Source: Lysobacter sp. Root76 (GTDB taxonomy: Bacteria > Pseudomonadota > Gammaproteobacteria > Xanthomonadales > Xanthomonadaceae). From it: DNA of 64,000 bases. Position 1 is the first letter of the stretch. The number at the start of each line of letters is the position of its first letter. The DNA is taken from the NCBI RefSeq assembly GCF_001428685.1, contig NZ_LMIK01000005.1, forward strand, positions 664,504-728,503, given 5' to 3'. The notes under the pieces were generated by a model, which was given only the letters and a program-made list of their open reading frames with translations, was not told the origin of the DNA and made no database searches. Position numbers and translations under genes: made by a program. Shown here piece by piece: positions 1 through 8,121 of the stretch.

Positions 1-1
1 T

Positions 2-2125
2 GCCGATGCCGGCGGCGCCCCGAACGCGTTGGCCAACGCGCCGACCGCCGACCAGGCCACCGCCGCCAAGCTCGTGTACGGCGTGCTGTCCGACAGTCGC
101 TACGCCTACCGGCCGCGCGCGCTCGACGACACCCTGTCGGCCGACATGCACAAGCGTTATCTCGAATCGCTGGACGCGGGCAAGCAGTACTTCACCGCCC
201 AGGACATCGCCAAGTTCGATGCCTACAAGACCAAGCTCGACGACGCCATCCGCGGCGGCGACCTGAGCCCGGCCTACGCGATCTTCGCCACCTTCAAGCA
301 ACGCGTCGACGAGCGGGTGAACTACGCGCGCGCGCTGCTCAAGCAGGACATCTTCAGCTTCGAAGGCAACGACCGCTTCGAATACGACCGCGAGAAAGCG
401 CCGTGGCCCGCCGACACCGCCGCGCTCGACGCGCTGTGGAAGCAGTCGGTGCGCAACGACTGGCTGCGCCTGAAGCTGGCCGGCAAGAAGCCCGAAGACA
501 TCCGCAAGACCCTGGACAAGCGTTACCAGAATCTCGCCAAGGGCTTCTCCGAGCTCAAGAGCGAAGACGTGTTCCAGACCTTCGTCAACAGCTACGCCAA
601 CGCGATCGATCCGCACACCGACTACTTCACGCCCAAGTCGGCCGACAACTTCAACATGACCATGTCGCTGTCGCTGGAAGGCATCGGCGCGGTGCTGCAG
701 AAGCAGGACGACGTGGTCGCGATCCGCGAGATCGTGCCCGGCGGTCCGGCCGGCAACTCCGGCAAGATCAAGGTCGGCGACCGCGTGGTCGCGGTCGGCC
801 AGGGCGACAGCGGCGCGATGGAAGACGTGATCGGCTGGCGCATCGACGACGTGGTCGCCAAGATCCGCGGCGCCAAGGGCACCAAGGTGCGCCTGGACGT
901 GATTCCGGCCGAAGCCGGCCTGGACAGCAAGCCCAACCGCCTGGTGCTGGTGCGCGACAAGGTGCGCCTGGAAGACCAGGCCGCCAAGTCCGAAATCATC
1001 ACCATCCCGGCCACCGGCGACGCCCCGGCCAAGCGCATCGGCGTGATCAAGCTGCCGGGCTTCTATCAGGACTTCGAAGGCCGCCGCAAGAACAGCACCG
1101 ACTACGCCTCGGCCACCCGCGACGTCAGCAAGCTGCTGACCAAGCTGCGCGCCGACAAGATCGACGGCGTGGTCCTGGACCTGCGCTACAACGGCGGCGG
1201 TTCGCTGGACGAAGCCATCGAGCTCACCGGCCTGTTCATCGACCGCGGCCCGGTGGTGCAGGTGCGCCAGTCCGGCGGCCGTATCGAGGTCAACGGCGAC
1301 GACGATTCCGGCATCGCCTGGGAAGGTCCGCTGGCGGTGCTGATCAACCGCGGTTCGGCCTCGGCCTCGGAAATCTTCGCCGGCGCGATCCAGGACTACG
1401 GCCGCGGCCTGGTCATCGGCGAGACCACCTTCGGCAAGGGCACCGTGCAGAACATGCTCGACCTCGACCGCTGGCCGGCCAACGAAGGCCCGCGCTTCGG
1501 CCAGGTCAAGCTGACCATCGCCCAGTTCTTCCGCGTCAGCGGCGGCTCGACCCAGAACAAGGGCGTGGTGCCGGACCTGTCGTTCCCGGCCTCGGTCGAC
1601 GCCAGCGAATACGGCGAGAGCACCTACGACAACGCGCTGCCGTGGACCAAGATCGCCGCGGTGCCGCACGTGCGCTACGGCAACTTCGCGCCGCTGCTGC
1701 CCAAGCTGTCGGCGTTGCACGACAGCCGCGTCGCCGGCGACAAGGAATTCCAGTGGTGGTCGCAGGACGTGACCGAGTTCCGCGAGGAACGCGCCAAGAA
1801 GTCGATCACGCTCAACGAGGCCGAGCGCCGCGCCGAGCGCGACCGCGACGACAGCAAGCGCAAGCAGCGCCAGGCCGAGCGCAAGACCATGGGCCTGGAC
1901 CTGGATCCGCTGGCCGACGACAACGGCGACGACGGCCTGCAGTCCAGCGAGCGCAACCTGGCTCAGGAAGTCGCGCGCGAGAAGGCCGCCGAAAAGCGTC
2001 CGGACCCGCTGTTGCGCGAATCGGCCTCCATCCTGGCCGACGCGGTGCGCCTGCTCAACGACGATCGCCAGCTGTCGGCGCAGGTGCTCCCGACCGCGAG
2101 CAAGCCGGGGCATTGGGCCGACTGA
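2..2125 (+). CDS. prc: Tail-specific (C-terminal processing) protease, 5' truncated by window edge
   Basis: Periplasmic serine protease that degrades or trims proteins through their C-termini. The frame is open to base 2 and the first in-frame start-like codon (TTG at 29) is not convincing, so the true start lies outside the window. Seen: a PDZ-type segment around bases 690-960 (SLEGIGAVL, VPGGPAGNSGKIKVGDRV), then the S41 catalytic core with the SASASEIFAGA motif and the GETTFGKGTVQ motif. By alignment with E. coli Prc (S430, D441, K455), the middle serine of SASAS is the nucleophile, the aspartate follows in IQDYGR, and the lysine of FGKG is the general base; all three are present. A charged Arg/Lys/Glu-rich stretch (bases 1780-2000) and a C-terminal helical extension match the long Prc subfamily rather than short CtpA. 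Well-preserved family member. Confidence 0.95.
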   Translation, partial: ADAGGAPNALANAPTADQATAAKLVYGVLSDSRYAYRPRALDDTLSADMHKRYLESLDAGKQYFTAQDIAKFDAYKTKLDDAIRGGDLSPAYAIFATFKQRVDERVNYARALLKQDIFSFEGNDRFEYDREKAPWPADTAALDALWKQSVRNDWLRLKLAGKKPEDIRKTLDKRYQNLAKGFSELKSEDVFQTFVNSYANAIDPHTDYFTPKSADNFNMTMSLSLEGIGAVLQKQDDVVAIREIVPGGPAGNSGKIKVGDRVVAVGQGDSGAMEDVIGWRIDDVVAKIRGAKGTKVRLDVIPAEAGLDSKPNRLVLVRDKVRLEDQAAKSEIITIPATGDAPAKRIGVIKLPGFYQDFEGRRKNSTDYASATRDVSKLLTKLRADKIDGVVLDLRYNGGGSLDEAIELTGLFIDRGPVVQVRQSGGRIEVNGDDDSGIAWEGPLAVLINRGSASASEIFAGAIQDYGRGLVIGETTFGKGTVQNMLDLDRWPANEGPRFGQVKLTIAQFFRVSGGSTQNKGVVPDLSFPASVDASEYGESTYDNALPWTKIAAVPHVRYGNFAPLLPKLSALHDSRVAGDKEFQWWSQDVTEFREERAKKSITLNEAERRAERDRDDSKRKQRQAERKTMGLDLDPLADDNGDDGLQSSERNLAQEVAREKAAEKRPDPLLRESASILADAVRLLNDDRQLSAQVLPTASKPGHWAD

Positions 2126-2293
2126 GCCTGCTGCACGGCGTATCGACAGGGCGCGTTCCTTCGGGGCGCGCCTTCGTCGTTTTTGGCCACCGCAGCGACG
2201 TCCCGGCCCGGCCTGAGCGGGTGCTGACGCGGGCCGGGGCTGGGGTGCAAGAATCGGATATCGCGCCTGCGCAGGCGGCCGTACCCTGAGGCC

Positions 2294-3139
2294 ATGAACG
2301 CCATGACCCCGATCCGCGATCTCACACCAGTCGACAAACTGGACCACGCCCGCGCCCTGCTCGATGCCGGCGAGCCGACCCTGGCCGACCTGGCCGCGGC
2401 GGTCGGCATCAGCGCCTCGCACCTGCAGCGCCGCTTCACCGCGCGCTTCGGGATCAGCCCGGCCGAGTACCTGGCGCAACGCAAGCTGGGCACGCTGAAG
2501 TCGGCGCTGCGCGAAGGCAGCGACGTCAGCGCAGCGCTCTACGACGCCGGCTACGGTTCGCCCTCGCGCGTGTACGAGGGCGGCGCGGCGCGCCTGGGGA
2601 TGACCCCGGCACGTTACCGCGCCGGCGGCGCCGGCGAGCAGATCCGCTGGAGCCTGGCGCGCACCGCGCTGGGTACCGCCCTGGTCGCGACCACCGAACG
2701 CGGCGTGTGCATGGTCGAGCTGGGCGACGACGCGGTGGCGCTGGAGGCCAAGCTGCGCGCCGAGTTTCCGCAGGCGCAGCTGGAACGCGTCGACGCCGGC
2801 CGCGACGAATTCCTGGCGCCGCGCCTGCGCGCGGTCGCCGATACCCTCGGCGGCCAGGCCCATGCGGTGCCGGTGGACCTGTTGGGTACCGCGTTCCAGA
2901 AAAAAGTCTGGGACGCGCTGATGAAGATTCCGGCCGGGCAGACCCGCAGCTATGCCCAGGTCGCCGAGCAGATCGGCGCGCCGGGCAGCGCACGCGCGGT
3001 CGCGCGCGCCTGCGCCGGCAACCGGGTCGCGGTGGTCGTGCCCTGTCATCGTGTGGTGCGCGGCGACGGTTCGCTGGGTGGGTATCGCTGGGGGCTGCCG
3101 CTGAAGGAGAAGTTGCTGCAGCGCGAGCGGGCGGCTTGA
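2294..3139 (+). CDS. AraC-type HTH fused to O6-methylguanine-DNA methyltransferase (Ada-like, no N-terminal Ada domain)
   Basis: 281 aa. Residues about 10-105 form an AraC-type double helix-turn-helix (LADLAAAVGISASHLQRRF, then the second helix pair ending GMTPARYR). Residues about 110-280 form the suicide methyltransferase domain, with the acceptor cysteine in VVVPCHRVV and the downstream DGSLGGYRWG loop. It should remove alkyl groups from O6-alkylguanine. The zinc/phosphotriester-accepting N-terminal domain of classical Ada is absent, so the usual methylation-triggered activation route cannot operate in the same way. GAGG lies just before the ATG at 2294; a second ATG at 2303 is an alternative. 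It stands alone, 168 bp after the protease gene. Confidence 0.88.
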   Translation: MNAMTPIRDLTPVDKLDHARALLDAGEPTLADLAAAVGISASHLQRRFTARFGISPAEYLAQRKLGTLKSALREGSDVSAALYDAGYGSPSRVYEGGAARLGMTPARYRAGGAGEQIRWSLARTALGTALVATTERGVCMVELGDDAVALEAKLRAEFPQAQLERVDAGRDEFLAPRLRAVADTLGGQAHAVPVDLLGTAFQKKVWDALMKIPAGQTRSYAQVAEQIGAPGSARAVARACAGNRVAVVVPCHRVVRGDGSLGGYRWGLPLKEKLLQRERAA

Positions 3140-3459
3140 GATGTAGGGTGGGGTGAGCCGCAGGCGCATCGCGTCCTGCGAACGTCGGTGCCGCGGCATT
3201 GCGGCATGACGGGTAAAGCGATCGCGGCTTACGCCGCTCCCACAGGAAGCGCGCGGCTTGTTTCGCGAACGCGGTATGGTCGTACTCGCGCTGGCGCGCT
3301 GAGGGTGCGGTCGCGGCTCACGCCGCTCCTACCCCAAAGCCGCGCCTTCCGCGGAAGCGGCGTGAGCCGCGAAAGCCGTGCTTCCTGTGGGAGCGGCGTG
3401 AGCCGCGATCGCGACACTCGCTCGCCGGCGCGATTGGCGCTTGCCCAGCTCCGCCGTCC
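3140..3459. repeat. Gene-free stretch with a cluster of four GTAG/REP-like palindromes
   Basis: The 320-bp gap between the convergent methyltransferase and Lrp genes holds four copies of a short palindromic element with core GCGGC-GTRA-GCCGC, in alternating orientation, at about 3218-3250, 3309-3333, 3354-3376 and 3380-3412. The first and last are near-perfect inverted copies of one another over 33 nt. The sequences resemble the SMAG (GTAG-headed) REP elements described in Stenotrophomonas. I see no gene here. Confidence 0.75.
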
Positions 3460-3960
3460 TCAGCGCCGCTTGCGTGTCGCCTTCGGCGCATCGCGCGTCG
3501 GCAGCTCCAGCCCGAGCTTGACCACGTCGAACACCAGATGGGTTTCGTAGCGCTTGATGTTGCCTTCGTCCAGGAACAAGCGCTCCGCGACCTGGCGGAA
3601 ATGGGCGACGCCGGTGGTAGCCAGGATCACCAGATAGTCCCATTGCCCGGCCAGCACGTAGCACTGCTGCACCTCGGGCGCGGCGCGCATGCGCGCGTAG
3701 AACGCGGCGTGGCGGCTCGCCGATTCGCGCTCCATCGTCACCCACACCGCGGCCAGCGTGCTGCCCAGGGCGATCGGATCGAGCAGCGCGACTTGGCGGA
3801 GCAGGCCGTGCTTGCGGTAGCCGGTGAGGCGGCGCTGGACCGCGCTGGGCGACAGTCCGATCGCGTCGCCGAGCGCGGTCAGGGTGGCCGAGGCGTCGCG
3901 CTGCAGCAGCCCCAGCAATTTGTGGTCGAGTTCGTCGAGGGCGAGGGGAGGGCGGGCCAT
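3460..3960 (-). CDS. Lrp/AsnC family transcriptional regulator
   Basis: 166 aa, normal family length. Residues about 8-60 are the AsnC-type winged HTH (LDELDHKLLGLLQRDASAT, then LSPSAVQRRL). Residues about 70-150 match the RAM ligand-binding fold, including VQQCYVLAGQWDYLVIL, the typical G-x-xDY/W core. Cytoplasmic DNA-binding protein likely sensing an amino acid; the ligand cannot be told from sequence. It is transcribed divergently from the GNAT gene 90 bp away, and Lrp regulators often control the neighbouring divergent gene. No Shine-Dalgarno sequence precedes the start: the 13 bases immediately upstream are an AT-rich palindrome. Confidence 0.92.
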   Translation of the reverse strand: MARPPLALDELDHKLLGLLQRDASATLTALGDAIGLSPSAVQRRLTGYRKHGLLRQVALLDPIALGSTLAAVWVTMERESASRHAAFYARMRAAPEVQQCYVLAGQWDYLVILATTGVAHFRQVAERLFLDEGNIKRYETHLVFDVVKLGLELPTRDAPKATRKRR

Positions 3961-3993
3961 GCAAAAATTTTGCGTTCAAGCGGGCAAATTTTC
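3961..3993. promoter_or_regulatory. Candidate Lrp/AsnC operator (two AT-rich GCAAA-TTTT sites)
   Basis: Bases 3961-3973 are a perfect odd palindrome (GCAAAA-A-TTTTGC) abutting the Lrp start codon. A second site with the same core (GCAAATTTTC) begins at 3984, 23 bp away and so on nearly the same helix face. AT-rich palindromes stand out in this high-GC DNA and are typical of Lrp autoregulatory sites. The link is inferred from position and pattern. Confidence 0.45.
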
Positions 3994-4050
3994 AATCGCC
4001 TGTCTGCCCTCGCGGATAGTCTGAATGGGTCGAACCACCCGAAGAGCCGC

Positions 4051-4599
4051 ATGCAGCGCCTCGCCCCCACCGCTCCCCCAGTCCGCGCCGGCGTCGAGCG
4101 TTACGGGGTGCGCGTCGCCTCGCGCGCGGATATCGCCGCCATCCACGCCCTGATCCGCGAGCACGGTCCCAGCCCGTGGAACTACCTCGCCGAGCCTGCG
4201 CTGTCCGCACACCTGCGCGCGATCGGCGACGGCGTGGACGCGGTATTGGCCAGCCTGGACGACGTGCCGGTCGCGGTGGCGACCTACGCCGTCAGCGACG
4301 ACTTCGCCTGCTACCAGAGCGCCGGCCGCGCGCGCGCGCGCCACGGCCACATCGGCGAGGTGGTCGTGCATCGCGAGCATCGCGGCGCCGGTCTCGGTGC
4401 GCACTTGCTGCGCGAGGCGGTCGCGCAGTTGCGCGCGCGCGGCCTGCGCGAGTGCTATGCCGAACGACACGAAGAGAACGCGGGTTCGGCTGGCATGATG
4501 CGCAAGGCCGGTTTCGTCGTGGTCGACGCCTTCCACGACCCCATGCGCCGCAACGTCGGCAGCTGCCGCACCGCGGTCTGCGTGCACCGATCCCGCTGA
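4051..4599 (+). CDS. GNAT family N-acetyltransferase
   Basis: 182 aa from the ATG at 4051 (the open frame extends further 5' but overlaps the Lrp gene antisense). The acetyl-CoA binding motif A is clear: GHIGEVVVHREHRGAGLGAH, with R-x-x-G-x-G/A, followed by LLREAVAQLRARG and a motif B region AERHEENAGSAGMMRKAGF typical of GNAT enzymes. The substrate is not identifiable. It is divergent from the Lrp regulator, which may control it. Confidence 0.88.
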   Translation: MQRLAPTAPPVRAGVERYGVRVASRADIAAIHALIREHGPSPWNYLAEPALSAHLRAIGDGVDAVLASLDDVPVAVATYAVSDDFACYQSAGRARARHGHIGEVVVHREHRGAGLGAHLLREAVAQLRARGLRECYAERHEENAGSAGMMRKAGFVVVDAFHDPMRRNVGSCRTAVCVHRSR

Positions 4600-4728
4600 C
4601 ACCGATCCAAATGACACCGATTCAACCGACACAGATCCAACCGACACAGATCCAACCGACACAGATCCAACCGACACAGATCCAACCGACACAGATCCAA
4701 CCGACACAGATCCAACCGACACAGATCC
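4598..4728 (+). repeat. 15-bp tandem repeat (minisatellite)
   Basis: Six exact copies of CCGACACAGATCCAA plus a 13-bp partial copy run from 4626 to 4728, preceded by two degenerate units from 4598. The array starts right after the GNAT stop codon and ends about 36 bp before the EamA start. Because 15 is divisible by three the array stays open in several frames, which creates long artefactual reading frames on both strands. Confidence 0.95.
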
Positions 4729-4764
4729 GCTCCCCCCCCTTCCTCCCCTCGGAACCACAACCGC

Positions 4765-5703
4765 ATGAGCGCCGCCTCACCCACCGCAGCAAGACTGGCC
4801 CCCGGCGCGATCGCGGTCGCGTTCGCCCTGGCATCGGTCTACATCCTGTGGGGCTCGACCTACCTCGCCATCCGTTTCGCCCTGGAGAGCTATCCGCCCT
4901 TCATCCTGGGCGCGCTGCGCATGTTCGTCGCCGGCGCGCTGATGTACGCCGTGCTGCGCTGGCGCGGCACCGCGCCGCCGACCCGCAAGCAATGGCGCAC
5001 GCTGTGGCTGCTGTCGATCTGGATGGTGCTGCTGTCCAACGGCCTGGTGAACCTGGCCGAGACCGAAGTCGGCTCCGGCCTGGCCGCGATCGCGGTCGCG
5101 TCGATGCCGCTGTTCGCCGGCGTATTCGCGATGCTGCGCGGCCGCCATCCGTCGAAGATCGAATGGATCGGGCTGGTGATCGGCTTCCTCGGCGTGATCT
5201 GGCTCAACGCCGGCAGCGCCTTGTCGGGCTCCACGCTGGGACTGGTCTGCCTGATCATCGCGCCGATCGCCTGGGCGTGGGGCTCGATCTGGAGCCGCGA
5301 CCAGGACCTACCGTCGCCGTTCATGGCCGCCAGCGCGCAGATGCTGACCGGCAGCGTGTGGATGCTGGGCGCGGCCGCGATCACCGGCGAGCGCATGAGC
5401 GCGATGCCCAGCGCCGGCGCCACCGGCGCGCTGCTGTACCTGGTCGTGGCCGGCTCGATCTTCGGCTTCACCGCCTACATCTGGCTGCTGCACCACGTGC
5501 GTCCGGCGCTGGCGACCAGCTACGCCTACGTCAATCCGCCGATCGCGGTGCTGTTCGGCGCCCTGCTCGCGGGCGAGCGCTTCAGCTCGCACGACCTGGG
5601 CGCGATGGCGGTGATCCTGGTCGGCGTGGTCATCATCACCTTGGCCAAGGCGCGCGCTGCGCGTGCGCCGGTGGTGCCGGCCCCGAACGAGCCGCCGGCA
5701 TGA
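4765..5703 (+). CDS. EamA/DMT-family transporter (YedA-like)
   Basis: 312 aa integral membrane protein with about ten hydrophobic segments in two EamA halves; the first starts ALASVYILWGSTYLAIRF, a hallmark of YedA-type drug/metabolite exporters. It should export small metabolites or amino-acid-like compounds across the inner membrane; the substrate is unknown. Its stop overlaps the next start as ATGA, so it is translationally coupled to the second EamA transporter. The 15-bp repeat array lies directly upstream, where its promoter or 5' leader would be. Confidence 0.9.
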   Translation: MSAASPTAARLAPGAIAVAFALASVYILWGSTYLAIRFALESYPPFILGALRMFVAGALMYAVLRWRGTAPPTRKQWRTLWLLSIWMVLLSNGLVNLAETEVGSGLAAIAVASMPLFAGVFAMLRGRHPSKIEWIGLVIGFLGVIWLNAGSALSGSTLGLVCLIIAPIAWAWGSIWSRDQDLPSPFMAASAQMLTGSVWMLGAAAITGERMSAMPSAGATGALLYLVVAGSIFGFTAYIWLLHHVRPALATSYAYVNPPIAVLFGALLAGERFSSHDLGAMAVILVGVVIITLAKARAARAPVVPAPNEPPA

Positions 5704-6611
5704 CCCCGGCGCAGGCGGAAGGGCGGCGCGGTCTGTGGATCGCCGCCGCCTCGTTCGTGCTGTGGGGCCTGATGCCGCTGTACTGGCATCTGCTCAAGGC
5801 GGTGCCGTCGCTGCAGATCGTCGGCCACCGCATCGTCTGGAGCGCGGCCATGGTCGCGGCCTGGCTGTCGTGGAAGCAGGGCGGCGAGTGGTTGCGCGGC
5901 GTGCTCGCGCAGCCGCGCAAGGCGGCGATGCTGGCGCTCAGCGGCGTGCTGATCGCATTCAATTGGGGCCTGTACATCTGGGCGGTCAATGCCGGCCACG
6001 TGATCGAGACCAGCCTGGGCTACTTCATCAATCCGCTGGTCAACGTGGTCTTGGGCGTGGCCCTGCTGCACGAGCGCATGAACCGGGTGCAGTGGCTGTC
6101 GGTGGCGATGGCCGCGGCCGGCGTGGGCTGGCTGACCTGGCAGTACGGGCAGGCGCCGTGGATCGCTATAGGTTTGGCGCTGTCGTTCGCCGCCTACGGG
6201 TTGATCCGCAAACTGGTCGCGGTGGAAGCGGTGACCGGCCTGGGCATCGAAAGCGTCTACCTGTTCCTGCCCGCGCTGGGCGTGCTGCTGTGGAGCGAGA
6301 GCCACGGCCTGGGCGGCTTCCTCGGCGGCTGGGGCCTGGGCCTGGACCTGATGCTGATCCTCGCCGGCGCGCTGACCGCATTGCCGCTGATCGGCTTCGC
6401 CTACGCGGTGCGGCGGGTGCCGTTGTCGGTGGTCGGGCTGATGCAGTACATCGCGCCGACCCTGCAGTTCCTGATCGGCGTGCTGGTGCTGCACGAACCC
6501 TTCGACCGCTCGCGCCTGATCGGCTTCGTGTTCATCTGGATCGGCTTGCTGGTCTTCGCCGGCGAAGGGCTGTGGCGCTCACGGCGGCAGGCGGCACTGG
6601 CGGCCGCATGA
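5700..6611 (+). CDS. rarD: RarD-type EamA transporter
   Basis: 303 aa, about ten transmembrane segments. The N-terminal WIAAASFVLWGLMPLYWHLL and HRIVWSAAMV are characteristic of RarD (named a chloramphenicol-sensitive protein in E. coli); the C-terminal half carries VVGLMQYIAPTLQFLIGVLV. It overlaps the preceding transporter by 4 bp. Two different EamA subfamilies in one transcription unit suggests linked export of related metabolites, but the substrates cannot be read from sequence. Confidence 0.9.
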   Translation: MTPAQAEGRRGLWIAAASFVLWGLMPLYWHLLKAVPSLQIVGHRIVWSAAMVAAWLSWKQGGEWLRGVLAQPRKAAMLALSGVLIAFNWGLYIWAVNAGHVIETSLGYFINPLVNVVLGVALLHERMNRVQWLSVAMAAAGVGWLTWQYGQAPWIAIGLALSFAAYGLIRKLVAVEAVTGLGIESVYLFLPALGVLLWSESHGLGGFLGGWGLGLDLMLILAGALTALPLIGFAYAVRRVPLSVVGLMQYIAPTLQFLIGVLVLHEPFDRSRLIGFVFIWIGLLVFAGEGLWRSRRQAALAAA

Positions 6612-6624
6612 GCCGCTGCCCTGG

Positions 6625-6721
6625 GGTAGGAGCGGCGTAAGCCGCGACCCGGAGTTCCGACACGCGACGCCGGTTTCGCGGCGGCTGCGGATTCGCGGTC
6701 GCGGCTTACGCCGCTCCTACC
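6625..6721. repeat. Inverted pair of GTAG/REP-like elements
   Basis: Bases 6625-6649 and 6697-6721 are exact inverted copies of a 25-bp element (GGTAGGAGCGGC, GTAA, GCCGCGACC), each itself able to form a GCGGC/GCCGC hairpin. The pair sits between the convergent rarD and MacB-like permease genes and may act as a bidirectional transcript end. Same family as the copies near 3.2-3.4 kb and at 53.45 kb. Confidence 0.85.
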
Positions 6722-6801
6722 CCAAGGCATGGCGTTGATGTCCCGCAAACGAACGAGGCGCCGCGAACGGCGCCTCGTCGTCTTGTTGCGATGGCCTTGG
6801 C

Positions 6802-8109
6802 TCAGGCCGCGCGCAAGGCTGTGGTCACCGGTAGGCGTGCCGCGCGCAGCGCCGGGAACAGGCCGCCGACCAGGCCGATGCCCAGCGCCCACTTCAGGCC
6901 GCTCCACAGCAGCTCCGGCGAGACCTTGAACTGGAACACCACCTGGCTGAAGTTGCTGCCCAGCGTCGACACCTGGTAGCCGTTGAAGATCAGCCAGGCC
7001 AGCCCCGCGCCGAGCAGGCCGCCCAGCAACGCCAGCAGCATGGTTTCCAGCATCACCGCGATCACCACCGGCACGCCGCGGAAGCCGAGCGCGCGCAGGG
7101 TCGCGATCTCGCGCGCGCGGCCGGACACCGCGGCGTACATGGTGTTGAGCGCGCCGAACACTGCGCCGATCGCCATGATGGTGCCGATGAAGATGCCCAG
7201 GACCTTGATGACCTTGGTAAGCACCTCGGACTGCTTGGCGTAGTAGTCGTGGGTGGTCTGCACGTCCAGCTTCAGGCGCGGGTCGGCCGCCAGCGCGCCC
7301 TTGAGCTGCTTGAAGCCGTCCTTGCCGGCCAGCTTCACCGTCACCGACTGGAACGAAGTGCGCTGGTAGGTCGAGGCCAGCACTTCGCCGTCGGCCCACA
7401 GTTCGGAGTCGTGCGAATCGCCGGCGGCGAAGATGCCGACCACGGTCCAGTTCTGGTTGGCCAGTTCGATCTGCTTGCCGATTTCCAGGCCGCGGAACTG
7501 CTTGGCCGCGCCCTGGCCGGCGATCAGTTCGCGCAGGCCTTCGCCGAACTTGCGGCCCTTCACGATCTTGACGTTGGGCCGCAGCGACCAGGCTTCGGCA
7601 CCGACGCCGCGCAACTGCGCGTTGGCGTCGCTGCCGTCGCTGACGGTGGGCAGGTTGATCACCTGCGACAGTTCCGGCGAGACCTGGGCGCGGCCGTTGC
7701 CGTCCTTGGCGATGCCGGCCAGGGACGAGATCAGCGGCACCTGGTCGCGGGTGATGACCGAGTTGGTCTCGGCCTGCGAGCCGCCGCGCAGGATGATCGC
7801 AGTGTCGTCGCTGCCGGTCTGCTTGAGCGTGTTCTGGAAGCCTTCGCCCATCGCCAGCATCGCCACCAGCACGCCGACCACGCCGGCGATGCCGATCACG
7901 ATCACCGAGGACGCGCCCCAGCGCTGCGGCAGGCTGGAGATGCCGACGCCGGCCACCGCCAGGGTCTGCTGGCCGCGCTTGGTCAGGAACAGCCACAGCA
8001 GCAACGCCGCGACCACGCCCAATACGCCGTACCACGGCAGGAATATCCACCCGACCAGTCCGACCGCCAGCAGCAGCGCGATCCCGATATTGACTAGAAC
8101 TCTCTTCAT
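6802..8109 (-). CDS. ABC transporter permease, MacB/FtsX type (distal)
   Basis: 435 aa. Two N-terminal hydrophobic stretches come before the MacB-type periplasmic region (residues about 60-270) and a C-terminal FtsX permease core with three membrane helices, ending GLFPALRAARLPVTTALRAA, the usual terminus of MacB-like permeases. Last gene of a four-gene minus-strand operon and 12 bp after the other permease; the two probably form a heterodimer with the ATPase at 9421-10110. Likely role is export of a peptide, lipid or antibiotic through the adaptor. Confidence 0.9.
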   Translation of the reverse strand: MKRVLVNIGIALLLAVGLVGWIFLPWYGVLGVVAALLLWLFLTKRGQQTLAVAGVGISSLPQRWGASSVIVIGIAGVVGVLVAMLAMGEGFQNTLKQTGSDDTAIILRGGSQAETNSVITRDQVPLISSLAGIAKDGNGRAQVSPELSQVINLPTVSDGSDANAQLRGVGAEAWSLRPNVKIVKGRKFGEGLRELIAGQGAAKQFRGLEIGKQIELANQNWTVVGIFAAGDSHDSELWADGEVLASTYQRTSFQSVTVKLAGKDGFKQLKGALAADPRLKLDVQTTHDYYAKQSEVLTKVIKVLGIFIGTIMAIGAVFGALNTMYAAVSGRAREIATLRALGFRGVPVVIAVMLETMLLALLGGLLGAGLAWLIFNGYQVSTLGSNFSQVVFQFKVSPELLWSGLKWALGIGLVGGLFPALRAARLPVTTALRAA

Positions 8110-8121
8110 CGCGATCTCTCC

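Noticed and set aside
403..2289. Long Arg/Gly/Ala-rich reading frame overlapping prc
   Set aside because: Composition is that of an out-of-frame reading of GC-rich DNA; no domain or ribosome-binding site, and prc is certain in the other frame.
4626..4728. CRISPR array
   Set aside because: Units are contiguous 15-bp copies without spacers, and no cas genes are present.
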